Assembly: GCA_016203765.1 (NCBI GenBank)
Contig: JACQMB010000157.1
Coordinates: 1-14,656 of the forward strand
DNA from: Deltaproteobacteria bacterium
GTDB lineage: Bacteria; UBA10199; SPLOWO2-01-44-7
DNA: 14,656 nt
Direction: 5' to 3'
Positions 1-5,915 of the stretch are shown in pieces. Below the pieces are notes generated by a model that ran no database searches, was not told where the DNA came from, and saw only the letters and a list, made by a program, of their open reading frames with translations. The translations under genes were made by a program, and so were the position numbers. Every line of letters begins with the position of its first letter. Position 1 is the first letter of the stretch.

Positions 1-71
1 CCCGGCAAATCCGGGGAATAGGCCGAATGATTATTTCCGGCTTTTTCAATAACGACAAGAAAGCGATTCAT
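1..71 (-). CDS. hicB: HicB-family antitoxin, N-terminal part (cut by window edge)
   Basis: Only the first 23 codons are in the window. They read MNRFLVVIEKAGNNHSAYSP then DLPG, the characteristic first strand and turn of HicB-type antitoxins (partial RNase H fold; in complete proteins usually followed by a DNA-binding domain). The start is the ATG at 71-69, preceded by a GGAGGG Shine-Dalgarno sequence 8 nt upstream that lies inside the end of the hicA stub. In the family, HicB neutralises the mRNA-cleaving toxin HicA and represses the operon. Here the toxin gene is deleted, so this antitoxin appears to be an orphan. The call rests on a short but distinctive N-terminus. Whether the remainder is intact cannot be seen. 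Confidence 0.8.
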   Translation of the reverse strand, partial: MNRFLVVIEKAGNNHSAYSPDLP

Positions 72-77
72 TTTTTT

Positions 78-122
78 TCACCCTCCAGACTCAATCAGTT
101 TTAAGATATCACGAATTTTCAT
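78..122 (-). pseudogene. hicA: hicA toxin remnant (first 14 codons only)
   Basis: The minus-strand reading from ATG 122-120 is MKIRDILKLIESGG followed by TGA at 80-78. This matches the conserved N-terminal helix of HicA mRNA interferases, in which a Trp and the dsRBD-like fold with its catalytic His normally follow. Roughly 45-60 codons are missing, including the catalytic part. The stub ends 6 nt before the hicB start and supplies hicB's Shine-Dalgarno sequence (the GGA GGG codons), so the deletion has left hicB translation signals intact. It could alternatively serve as a leader peptide for hicB, but loss of the toxin is the simpler reading. Confidence 0.65.
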
Positions 123-169
123 CAGAAGCCAGCAGGCCTTAACATTATCTATGGGGGGATACAATATTT

Positions 170-228
170 AATTCAAATTAAGCATTGCACCCCCCGGTTC
201 GCTCCCCACCACGCAACAAATTTGAATT
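170..228. promoter_or_regulatory. Divergent intergenic region with a 10-bp inverted repeat
   Basis: The 133-bp gap between the hicA stub and the TPR gene contains a perfect inverted repeat, AATTCAAATT (170-179) and AATTTGAATT (219-228), 39 bp apart. It lies where both divergent promoters should be, so it could be an operator, for example for HicB. No convincing -35/-10 pair with normal spacing was found on either strand. The assignment is weak because AT-rich repeats of this length can arise by chance. Confidence 0.25.
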
Positions 229-255
229 TCTGCCGATAACTATGGTAGGGGCAAA

Positions 256-1275
256 ATGACTATGGGCTATTCATGGATTAGAGACGTTTTAATGCGGGAT
301 CCGAACTGGCAGGGGGGGATTGACCTCAACCAGGACGGGGAGATCCGGCCGGAAGAGACGATCCAGGATTACAATCAGAATGGCCCGGTGGGAGATCCGG
401 GCGATTGGGAGCTTTTTGCCGCGAACAACGCCCAGGCCCTGCGAAAGCGGGTTGCCTTTTTTGGGTGGTCGGCCCCGTTCAAAAGAGACAATTCGATTCA
501 TGAGCTTTTGGCGATCGAGTCTGAAATGGTTAGCCCGGAGGATGTAAAACAAGCCTACTCGTTCGCGCAAACGGTCCTCAAAATTGTCCGGGAGAGATTA
601 AACGACGGCCAACACCGGGCCAATCAGGAAAAAATCCAACTCGTTTATCAGGTCATGCAGGATTTGGGGGTCCGTTTCATTCGGCAGGAGGATGCCCTGT
701 TCACAACCAATGTCAAAAGAAAACAGCTCGATTGCGACACCTCCTCGTTTATGGCTCTGGCGGTGGCCCACGAGCTGGGCTGGCCCCTTTCTCTTGTCCT
801 GGCTCCGGGGCATGTCTTTGTCCGATGGGAAGGAGAGGGAGAGAGATTTAATGTGGATGAGGGATATATCCTTCCCGATTCCTATTACGTCAATATTCTG
901 AACATCTCCAAAAAGAGTCGTGAGGCGGGGGTCTATCTTGCTTCCCAATCACGTCGTCAGACCATGGCCCTGTTTTTCCATAATCGCGGTACTGCCAAGG
1001 GAGAGCTTGGCCGCTATGCGGAGGAGATTGCGGATTACGACCAAGCCCTCGCCCTCAATCCAAAATATGCCACAGCCTACTACAATCGCGGTGTTGCCAA
1101 GGGAGATATTGGCCGCTTTGCGGAGGCGATTGCGGATTACGACCGGGCCCTCGCCCTCGATCCAAAATATGCCACAGCCTACTACAATCGCGGTGTTGCC
1201 AAGGAAGAGCTTGGCTACTGGGCGGAGGCGAAAGCCGATTTTGAAACCGCACGGAATTTGGACCCAAATTTGTGA
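256..1275 (+). CDS. EF-hand / transglutaminase-like / TPR protein
   Basis: A 339-aa protein with no signal peptide or membrane segment, starting at an ATG behind a GGGG-type ribosome site. Residues 23-34 (DLNQDGEIRPEE) form a canonical 12-residue EF-hand calcium loop. A second Asp/Asn-rich stretch follows at 38-50. Residues about 110-205 resemble the SirB1/transglutaminase-like core, with Cys160 in LDCDTSSF, His186 in APGHVFVRW and Asp201 as a plausible Cys-His-Asp triad. Residues 238-339 are three near-identical 34-residue tetratricopeptide repeats. The SirB1-plus-TPR order is known in bacteria, but the substrate is not. It is a single gene, divergent from hicAB and convergent with the permease. 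Whether the triad is an active protease/transglutaminase or only a fold is unclear. Confidence 0.7.
   Translation: MTMGYSWIRDVLMRDPNWQGGIDLNQDGEIRPEETIQDYNQNGPVGDPGDWELFAANNAQALRKRVAFFGWSAPFKRDNSIHELLAIESEMVSPEDVKQAYSFAQTVLKIVRERLNDGQHRANQEKIQLVYQVMQDLGVRFIRQEDALFTTNVKRKQLDCDTSSFMALAVAHELGWPLSLVLAPGHVFVRWEGEGERFNVDEGYILPDSYYVNILNISKKSREAGVYLASQSRRQTMALFFHNRGTAKGELGRYAEEIADYDQALALNPKYATAYYNRGVAKGDIGRFAEAIADYDRALALDPKYATAYYNRGVAKEELGYWAEAKADFETARNLDPNL
982..1275 (+). repeat. 102-bp tandem repeat encoding TPR units
   Basis: The motif AATCGCGGT recurs at 982, 1084 and 1186, exactly 102 bp (34 codons) apart. Units 1 and 2 differ at only about nine positions. Unit 3 keeps the first 20 bp and then diverges. 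This indicates recent in-frame duplication of one TPR unit, and the array could expand or contract by recombination. Confidence 0.85.
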
Positions 1276-1351
1276 GAAGCGCAAGTGAATTTAGCCGTCG
1301 TCAACGGATTCTATATCCCAATCTTGGGACCGCTCATCCGCTATTTTAGCT
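1276..1351. other. Convergent intergenic gap
   Basis: These 76 bases separate the 3' ends of the TPR gene and the permease. No clear GC-rich hairpin followed by a T-run, RNA gene or further reading frame was recognised. Confidence 0.5.
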
Positions 1352-2818
1352 TCAAGTTTTCGAGGTGAGCCGCGATTTTTTCAGGCCGTAGGCGGCGTAA
1401 AAGACCAGACCGACCAGAAGCCAGATTCCAAACCGGACCCAGGTGATCTGCGGCAGGCCCGTCATGAGATAAAGACAGGAGAAAATTCCCAAGATCGGCA
1501 CCCAGGGAAAGAGGGGGACGCGAAAGGGACGGTGCAGATGTGGCTCCCGGATTCTCAATACCAAAATCCCGCCGCAAACCAGAATGAAGGCGAACAAGGT
1601 TCCGATGTTGGTCAGGTCGACCATCTCGTCAATCCTTGCGAAGGCGGCAAACATGGCCACCACCAGGCCGGTCAAAATCGTAGCGACGTGCGGCGTGCGG
1701 TGTTTGGGGTGGACCTTGGCGAACCAGGGAGGCAGAAGCCCGTCGCGCGCCATCGAAAAAAAGATGCGGGGCTGGCCCAGTTGAAAAACCAGCAGGACCG
1801 CCGTCATGGAGATGATCGCCCCCACGGCCACCAGTCCAGCGAAACGGTCGCGCCCAATGCTATGCAAGGCGAGGCTTAACGGGTCCGGCACGTTGAGCTG
1901 TGAAAAGGGGAGGATGCCGGTCAAGACCGCGGCCACCACCACATAGATCACCGTGCAAATGACCAGAGAGCCGATAATGCCGATCGGCATATCCTTGGCC
2001 GGATTGCGGCACTCCTCGGCAACGGTGGAGACCGCGTCGAATCCGATGTAGGCGAAGAAGATCACCGCGGCGCCGGCCTGAACGCCGGCCCAGCCGTTGG
2101 GCATGAAGGGATGCCAATTTTCTGGACGAATGTAAAAAAAGCCGGCAAAGACAAACAGACCGAGGGTGAACAGTTTGATCAAAACCATCAGCACGTTGAA
2201 ACGGGCGCTCTCTTTAATGCCGGTCACCAAAATCCAGGTGAGCAAAAGAACGATCAGCGCCGCCGGCAGATTGCAGACAATGGGAATCGAACCGATGTGG
2301 GGGGCCTGTGCCAAAATCTCCGGCGAGGCCAGTGCGGTGCGAAGGTCGGTTGCCAAATAGACGGGGATTTGCAGGCCAAGACCGGCCAGCAGTTGATTGA
2401 AATAGCCGGCCCAGGAGATCGCCACCGCCACGTTGCCGACGCCATACTCAATAATGAGATCCCAGCCGATAATCCAGGCGACCAGTTCCCCCATCGTGGC
2501 GTAGGCGTAGGTGTAGGCCGAACCGGAAATGGGGACGAGGGCGGCAAACTCCGCGTAACAGAGGGCGGCAAAGCCGCAGGCCGCGGCGGTCAATAAAAAG
2601 GAGAGAATGATTCCCGGCCCGGCGCCCGGTCTTAGCGCGTCGCCGGCGGCCGCCGTTCCGATCGAGGCGAAAATTCCGGCCCCGATGATGGCGCCAATCC
2701 CGAGGGCGATGATCTGCCACGGCCCCAAAACCTTTTTGAGGCGGGTGGCGGGATTTTCGATATCGCTGATGCAGGCGCTGATACTTTTTCTTTTGAAGAG
2801 TTGAGTCGGCAGATTCAT
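1352..2818 (-). CDS. APC-superfamily amino-acid permease
   Basis: A 488-aa integral membrane protein with about 12 hydrophobic segments. After a short cytoplasmic N-terminus (residues 1-33), the first segment carries GIGAIIGAGIFASIG, the unwound TM1 substrate/ion-binding motif of the amino acid-polyamine-organocation superfamily. YAEFAALVPISGSAYTYAY and FFAYIGFDAVSTVAEECRNPAKDMP are hallmarks of the cationic amino-acid transporter (CAT/YfnA-like) branch. It is expected to import amino acids across the inner membrane by proton coupling; the exact substrate cannot be read from sequence. The ATG start has a GGAGGGG ribosome site about 7 nt upstream. It is a lone gene with no partner nearby. Confidence 0.93.
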   Translation of the reverse strand: MNLPTQLFKRKSISACISDIENPATRLKKVLGPWQIIALGIGAIIGAGIFASIGTAAAGDALRPGAGPGIILSFLLTAAACGFAALCYAEFAALVPISGSAYTYAYATMGELVAWIIGWDLIIEYGVGNVAVAISWAGYFNQLLAGLGLQIPVYLATDLRTALASPEILAQAPHIGSIPIVCNLPAALIVLLLTWILVTGIKESARFNVLMVLIKLFTLGLFVFAGFFYIRPENWHPFMPNGWAGVQAGAAVIFFAYIGFDAVSTVAEECRNPAKDMPIGIIGSLVICTVIYVVVAAVLTGILPFSQLNVPDPLSLALHSIGRDRFAGLVAVGAIISMTAVLLVFQLGQPRIFFSMARDGLLPPWFAKVHPKHRTPHVATILTGLVVAMFAAFARIDEMVDLTNIGTLFAFILVCGGILVLRIREPHLHRPFRVPLFPWVPILGIFSCLYLMTGLPQITWVRFGIWLLVGLVFYAAYGLKKSRLTSKT

Positions 2819-2977
2819 TCTTACCCCTCCTCATGGCATAGCCCTCGGAATCGGACAAGGATCAAATCGTCCGATGGGGGGCTTTAAGGTCTTGGTGGAA
2901 AACTCGGGTTGTCATCCTGCTCTGCTCTTGCTGACGGCTGAACAGGAAACACCCGGCACTTTGAGTGAGGCGTTATT

Positions 2978-3005
2978 CCCCTCCGATCAGGAACGGGGCA
3001 TTTTT
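2978..3005 (+). terminator. Hairpin plus T-run, terminator-like
   Basis: CCCCTCC and GGAACGGGG can pair around a GATCA loop (with a small bulge), followed by CATTTTT. It lies in the 245-bp gap between the divergent permease and mntA genes, with no recognisable gene upstream on this strand. It may be a leader attenuator or a relic. Nothing else was recognised in this gap, and no strong promoter was identifiable. Confidence 0.25.
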
Positions 3006-3063
3006 ATGGGCAGGTAAAAGGAAAAGTAGTTGTTTTTCCTTGAAAGATGGATACTATGAAAAG

Positions 3064-3495
3064 ATGAAACCCGAAGCAATCCTGTCCCGGTATCCCGAAG
3101 TGGAACTGGCTTTTCAATATGGTTCCAGCGTCCGAAAAGACCGAAAGAGGGTTCAAGACGTCGACATCGCCGTTTTTTTAAAGACGGGGGTTGCTGCCGA
3201 GGAACGTTTGGATATTCAATTGGCCCTCGCCGATGCCCTTCGTCATTATTATCAAAAGGAAGTGGACATCGCTATCCTCAATACCGCCAGCCCCTTTTTG
3301 GCCTATCAGATTATCAAGCATGGCCGGCTTCTTTATGACCCTCGCAACAAATCTCACGATTTTGTGGTTCAAACCTTGACCCGTTATTTTGATTACTTGC
3401 CTCTGCATCGTTTTTTTGTCGATAAACTCTACAAGGATTTGGGAGTGCGGCAAAAACATGGTCGGCTTCAGAAACATCGTGGTTCATCTTTATGA
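3064..3495 (+). CDS. mntA: MntA-type minimal nucleotidyltransferase (antitoxin), altered C-terminus
   Basis: A 143-aa protein starting at ATG 3064 (MKPEAILSRYPEVELAFQYG), the usual start of this family. The nucleotidyltransferase signature GS-x10-DxD is present (Gly20-Ser21, Asp32, Asp34), with the later conserved Asp in VDIAIL. MntA antitoxins AMPylate a tyrosine of the partner HepT RNase to silence it. The body ends with the family-typical LPLHRFFVDKLYKDLGV. The last residues (RQKHGRLQKHRGSSL) are then an out-of-frame reading of the hepT remnant, because a deletion fused the end of mntA to the end of hepT. The ribosome site is poor. The catalytic core looks intact, so the enzyme may still be made without its toxin. 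Confidence 0.85.
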   Translation: MKPEAILSRYPEVELAFQYGSSVRKDRKRVQDVDIAVFLKTGVAAEERLDIQLALADALRHYYQKEVDIAILNTASPFLAYQIIKHGRLLYDPRNKSHDFVVQTLTRYFDYLPLHRFFVDKLYKDLGVRQKHGRLQKHRGSSL

Positions 3496-3595
3496 GCAGA
3501 CCGACGTGGAAACCGTCTACGGCATATACAAAAAACATCTTTCCGACTTCGATCTTTTTTCCAAAGAGATTTTAAATTATTTAAAGCAAGCTTGA
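3458..3595 (+). pseudogene. hepT: HepT toxin remnant (C-terminal third)
   Basis: A second frame, +1 relative to mntA, reads MVGFRNIVVHLYEQ and continues to KEILNYLKQA before TGA at 3593-3595. RNIVVHLY is the RX4HXY active-site motif of HepT/HEPN RNases. About 45 codons remain of a family norm near 140; roughly the first 90-95 are gone. The remnant overlaps the end of mntA (3458-3495) and, convergently, the last 19 bases of aroC. An in-frame ATG at 3458 could still give a 45-residue peptide carrying the motif, but the four-helix HEPN fold could not form. The motif makes the family assignment reliable. Confidence 0.8.
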
Positions 3596-4581
3596 CGGCG
3601 AAGGGAAAAATCACACAGGACGATGGCCATCATTGCCTCCACCAGCGGCACCGCCCTGGGCACGGGGCAGGGGTCGAAACGCCCCTCGGTTTTGAGAGTG
3701 ACCGGCTCTTTGGTTTGCAGGTTGATTGTTTGTTGCGGTTGCGCGATGGATGAAACCGGCTTAAAAGCAACGCGGACGATTAAAGGCATGCCGGTGGAAA
3801 GGCCGCCCAAAACGCCGCCGGCGTGGTTGGTGGTTGTCACGATTTTTCCACCGCGCACTTTGTAGGGATCATTGTGTTCACTCCCCAACATTCGGGCCGA
3901 GGCAAAGCCCTCCCCAAACTCCACCCCTTTGACGGCCGGCAGGGAAAAGAGGGCGCGTGCCAATTCAGCATCCAATTTGCCAAAGACCGGTTCGCCCAAA
4001 CCGACCGGCAAACCGTCCGCAACACCCTCAATAATTCCGCCGACACTGTCGCCTGTTTCCACCGCCTCGGCGATCCGCCGCTCCCAATTTTCTTGAACGC
4101 CTCCGATTTCAACAATTTTTGCCGAAACTCTCACACCGATTTTTTCCAAAATCTGTTTGGCAATGCTTCCGGCAATTACCCAGCCGGCGGTGACGCGGGC
4201 CGAAAACCGCCCGCCGCCGCGATAGTCTTCCAGGCCGTCGTATTTCACATAAGCCGGGTAGTCGGCGTGTCCGGGCCTTGGGGTAAAACGCCGCTCCTCA
4301 TAGGCGGAGGAATCAATATCCCGGTTGCGGATGAAAAAACAAAGAGGCGCGCTGGTGGTTTTGCCGTTCAAAACGCCGGAAAGAATTTCAAAGTCGTCGG
4401 ATTCGTTGCGCGGGCTGGTGGCCGGGCCCTGGCCGGGCCGCCTTCGGGCCAGATCGGCGGCAATTTTTTCACGGTCGATTTTTAAACCGGCCGGACAACC
4501 GTCAATGACCACGCCGATCCCCGGCCCGTGCGATTCGCCAAAGGAGGTGACCTGAAAAATTTTGCCAAGGGTGTTGCTCAT
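3577..4581 (-). CDS. aroC: Chorismate synthase
   Basis: A 334-aa enzyme of the final shikimate-pathway step: anti-elimination of phosphate from 5-enolpyruvylshikimate 3-phosphate to give chorismate, needing reduced FMN. The family signatures are all visible: FGESHGPGIGVVIDGCPAG near the N-terminus, RGGGRFSARVTAGWVIAG in the middle and RFDPCPVPRAVPLVEAM near the C-terminus. I chose the ATG at 4581 (MSNTLGKIFQ) rather than the in-frame one at 4629. It matches the conserved start and overlaps the aroA stop as ATGA, implying translational coupling. The protein is slightly shorter than the usual 350-390 aa. Its last codons (RRQACFK) overlap the antisense hepT remnant, so its original 3' end may have been altered by the same rearrangement. 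Confidence 0.96.
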   Translation of the reverse strand: MSNTLGKIFQVTSFGESHGPGIGVVIDGCPAGLKIDREKIAADLARRRPGQGPATSPRNESDDFEILSGVLNGKTTSAPLCFFIRNRDIDSSAYEERRFTPRPGHADYPAYVKYDGLEDYRGGGRFSARVTAGWVIAGSIAKQILEKIGVRVSAKIVEIGGVQENWERRIAEAVETGDSVGGIIEGVADGLPVGLGEPVFGKLDAELARALFSLPAVKGVEFGEGFASARMLGSEHNDPYKVRGGKIVTTTNHAGGVLGGLSTGMPLIVRVAFKPVSSIAQPQQTINLQTKEPVTLKTEGRFDPCPVPRAVPLVEAMMAIVLCDFSLRRQACFK

Positions 4582-5612
4582 AAGGATTGGAGGGTGTCCC
4601 AAAACCCCGGCCACGATTTGGCCACGCATTCGGGGTGGGCGAATTTCATCTCCACCCCCAGGGCCTTTCCCAATACTGCCGCCGCCATGATAATCCGGTG
4701 GTCCCTTGAGTCAACAAAATTACCACCGGTGGTAATTTTTTCCATGGCCGCCAGCCGGTCCGATTCTTTAAACCGTAGCCTCTCAATCCCTGTCAATCGG
4801 CTTTTTCCTTCAGCCAGGGTATTCAAAACCGCAACGAGCGGATAGAGATCTGGGGTTTGGTCCAAATTCCAGTTCACCGCGCGCAACCGGGAAGGGTTTG
4901 CTGTCAGTTTGTCGCCTTCCCAAAAAATTTCTGCTCCCATTTCCTTTAAAATAGAGAAAATGGCTCGATCCCCCTGCAGGCTTTCTCGATTCAACCCCTC
5001 CAGCACCACCCCATTTTTCAAAACCCCGGCGGCCAGCAAAACGGCGGCCGCGGACCAGTCACCTTCGATTGAGAAATCGGCCGGCCGGTAGGATTGCGGC
5101 CGCACCCGAAATTTGGAAAAGTTCTCGAAAACATCCACTGCCACACCGAAGGCCTTTTGCACCGACAAGGTCAATTCCACATAGGGTCTGGAAATCGGCG
5201 GCGCCGGCAACTCGATCCAGGTCTCCCTTTTGGCCAGCGGGGAGGCCAGCAATTGCCCCGACAAAAACTGGGAGGTGGAAGGGGAGTCGAGCGGCCTTCG
5301 CAACAAAGAAGGTTTGCCGGTAATGGTGCATGGAATTTTTAAAGCCTGTGTGATCGCCGTCAAAAATCGCCAGGTTGTTCCCGATTCATTACAGTCCAAG
5401 GGATGAAGCGGCTTTTGCCACTGTCCGCCGCGCACCCGCCAGCCCTCATTTTCCTTCCGGATGGAAACACCCAGAGATTTCAAAGCATTGACGGTGGCCT
5501 CGGTGTCTCCACAAGCGAGAGGATCGTAGAGGATGCTTTCACCCGCTGCCAGGCCGGCGCAAACCAACGCCCGATGGGTAATACTTTTGGAGGGTGGAAC
5601 TCTCACGGCCAT
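4578..5612 (-). CDS. aroA: 3-phosphoshikimate 1-carboxyvinyltransferase (EPSP synthase), short form
   Basis: A 344-aa enzyme transferring enolpyruvyl from PEP to shikimate 3-phosphate. Expected active-site motifs are present: VPPSKSITHRAL at the N-terminus, ESGTTWRF (usually NSGT), STSQFLSG, TPDLYPLV with the catalytic Asp, KESDRL, DHR and VAKSWPGF with the late Lys. It is well below the usual ~425 aa. The first ~10 residues are missing, and ~20-25 residues are absent between KESDRLAAM and GGNFVDSRDHR, where a 24-bp palindrome lies. No alternative start exists: the upstream frame closes with TAG inside the tRNA gene. The start lies 9 nt after the tRNA-Met 3' end with no Shine-Dalgarno sequence. 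The stop overlaps the aroC start. Confidence 0.93.
   Translation of the reverse strand: MAVRVPPSKSITHRALVCAGLAAGESILYDPLACGDTEATVNALKSLGVSIRKENEGWRVRGGQWQKPLHPLDCNESGTTWRFLTAITQALKIPCTITGKPSLLRRPLDSPSTSQFLSGQLLASPLAKRETWIELPAPPISRPYVELTLSVQKAFGVAVDVFENFSKFRVRPQSYRPADFSIEGDWSAAAVLLAAGVLKNGVVLEGLNRESLQGDRAIFSILKEMGAEIFWEGDKLTANPSRLRAVNWNLDQTPDLYPLVAVLNTLAEGKSRLTGIERLRFKESDRLAAMEKITTGGNFVDSRDHRIIMAAAVLGKALGVEMKFAHPECVAKSWPGFWDTLQSL
4716..4739. repeat. Perfect 24-bp palindrome inside aroA
   Basis: AAAATTACCACC (4716-4727) is followed directly by its exact reverse complement (4728-4739). It encodes the KITTGGNF part of AroA, exactly where the protein lacks the usual ~20-25 residues between the KESDR and DHR motifs. 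It may be a scar of a hairpin-associated deletion or the edge of an inserted palindrome. Confidence 0.85.
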
Positions 5613-5652
5613 GGAAGAATGTGGGCGCGCTAGGGATCGAACCTAGGACCGA

Positions 5653-5706
5653 TCCCGATCCCGCAAATGATTTTTGACAAGGTCAAAAATCACGCGGACG
5701 TCGGGA
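5653..5706 (-). repeat. Hairpin element c in the tRNA-Met variable region
   Basis: A 54-nt near-perfect hairpin from TCCCGACGTCCGC to GCGGGATCGGGA with the apical stem TGATTTTTGAC, loop CTT and GTCAAAAATCA. It is almost identical to element a. The 3' arm carries an extra AA (CATTTGCGG) that also appears in the other copies and gives the element an orientation. The exact boundary can slide by one or two bases because of repeated bases at the junction. Confidence 0.9.
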
Positions 5707-5733
5707 CCGGTTATGAACCGACTGCTCTACCGC

Positions 5734-5860
5734 TCCCGATGCGGCATGTTTTTTCCGGTGGGCCCTCCAGGATTCGAACCTGGGACCAACCGGTTATGAG
5801 CCGGCGGCTCTAACCGCTGAGCTAAGGGCCCACCGGAAAAAACATTTGCCGCATCGAGGA
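5734..5860 (-). repeat. Hairpin element b with tRNA-Ile2 as its loop
   Basis: Arms of 29 nt (5860-5832, starting TCCTCGATGCGG) and 25 nt (5758-5734, ending GCCGCATCGGGA) flank the tRNA and sum to 54 nt, the size of elements a and c. They pair over about 26 bp with AA and T bulges and continue directly into the 7-bp acceptor stem. The GCAAATG-T6 arm is homologous to the arms of a and c but in the opposite orientation, so b is inverted relative to them. Confidence 0.85.
5759..5831 (-). tRNA. tRNA-Ile2(CAT), read by TilS-modified anticodon
   Basis: A complete 73-nt cloverleaf. It has acceptor GGGCCCT/AGGGCCC, D-stem GCTC/GAGC with loop AGCGGTTA, anticodon stem GCCGG/CCGGT with loop CTCATAA, variable loop TGGTC, T-stem CCAGG/CCTGG with loop TTCGAAT, and A73. 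The next bases are CCG, so CCA is not encoded. CTTAGCTCAG at the start and TTGGTC in the variable loop resemble enterobacterial tRNA-Ile2, whose C34 is converted to lysidine to read AUA; hence Ile rather than Met. It lies entirely within the D-loop insertion of the surrounding tRNA-Met gene. Its 5' leader and 3' trailer are complementary, so position -1 (T) can pair with A73, an unusual substrate for RNase P. Confidence 0.93.
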
Positions 5861-5915
5861 TCCTCGACGCCGCAAATGATTTTTGACAAGGTCAAAAATC
5901 ATGCGGACGTCGGGA
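5861..5915 (-). repeat. Hairpin element a at the start of the D-loop insertion
   Basis: A 55-nt hairpin from TCCCGACGTCCGC to GCGGCGTCGAGGA with apical stem ATGATTTTTGAC, loop CTT and GTCAAAAATCAT, about 24 bp with small bulges. It abuts element b in inverted orientation, creating the 14-bp palindrome TCGAGGATCCTCGA at 5854-5867. No further copy of the apical stem was seen elsewhere in the window. Confidence 0.9.

Noticed and set aside
2111..2596. 161-codon plus-strand frame opposite the permease
   Set aside because: It is Gly/Gln/Asp-rich low-complexity translation typical of antisense to membrane-segment codons.
4582..4629. Upstream start for aroC
   Set aside because: The conserved chorismate synthase start MSNTLGKIFQ lies at 4581 and forms the ATGA overlap with aroA.
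5653..5915. Rho-independent terminators
   Set aside because: The hairpins have A/T-rich apical stems inside a tRNA gene, and no T-run follows their 3' arm; termination here would prevent tRNA synthesis.
5653..5915. Self-cleaving ribozymes (hammerhead, HDV, twister)
   Set aside because: No conserved core sequence such as CTGATGA with GAAA could be found around the hairpins.
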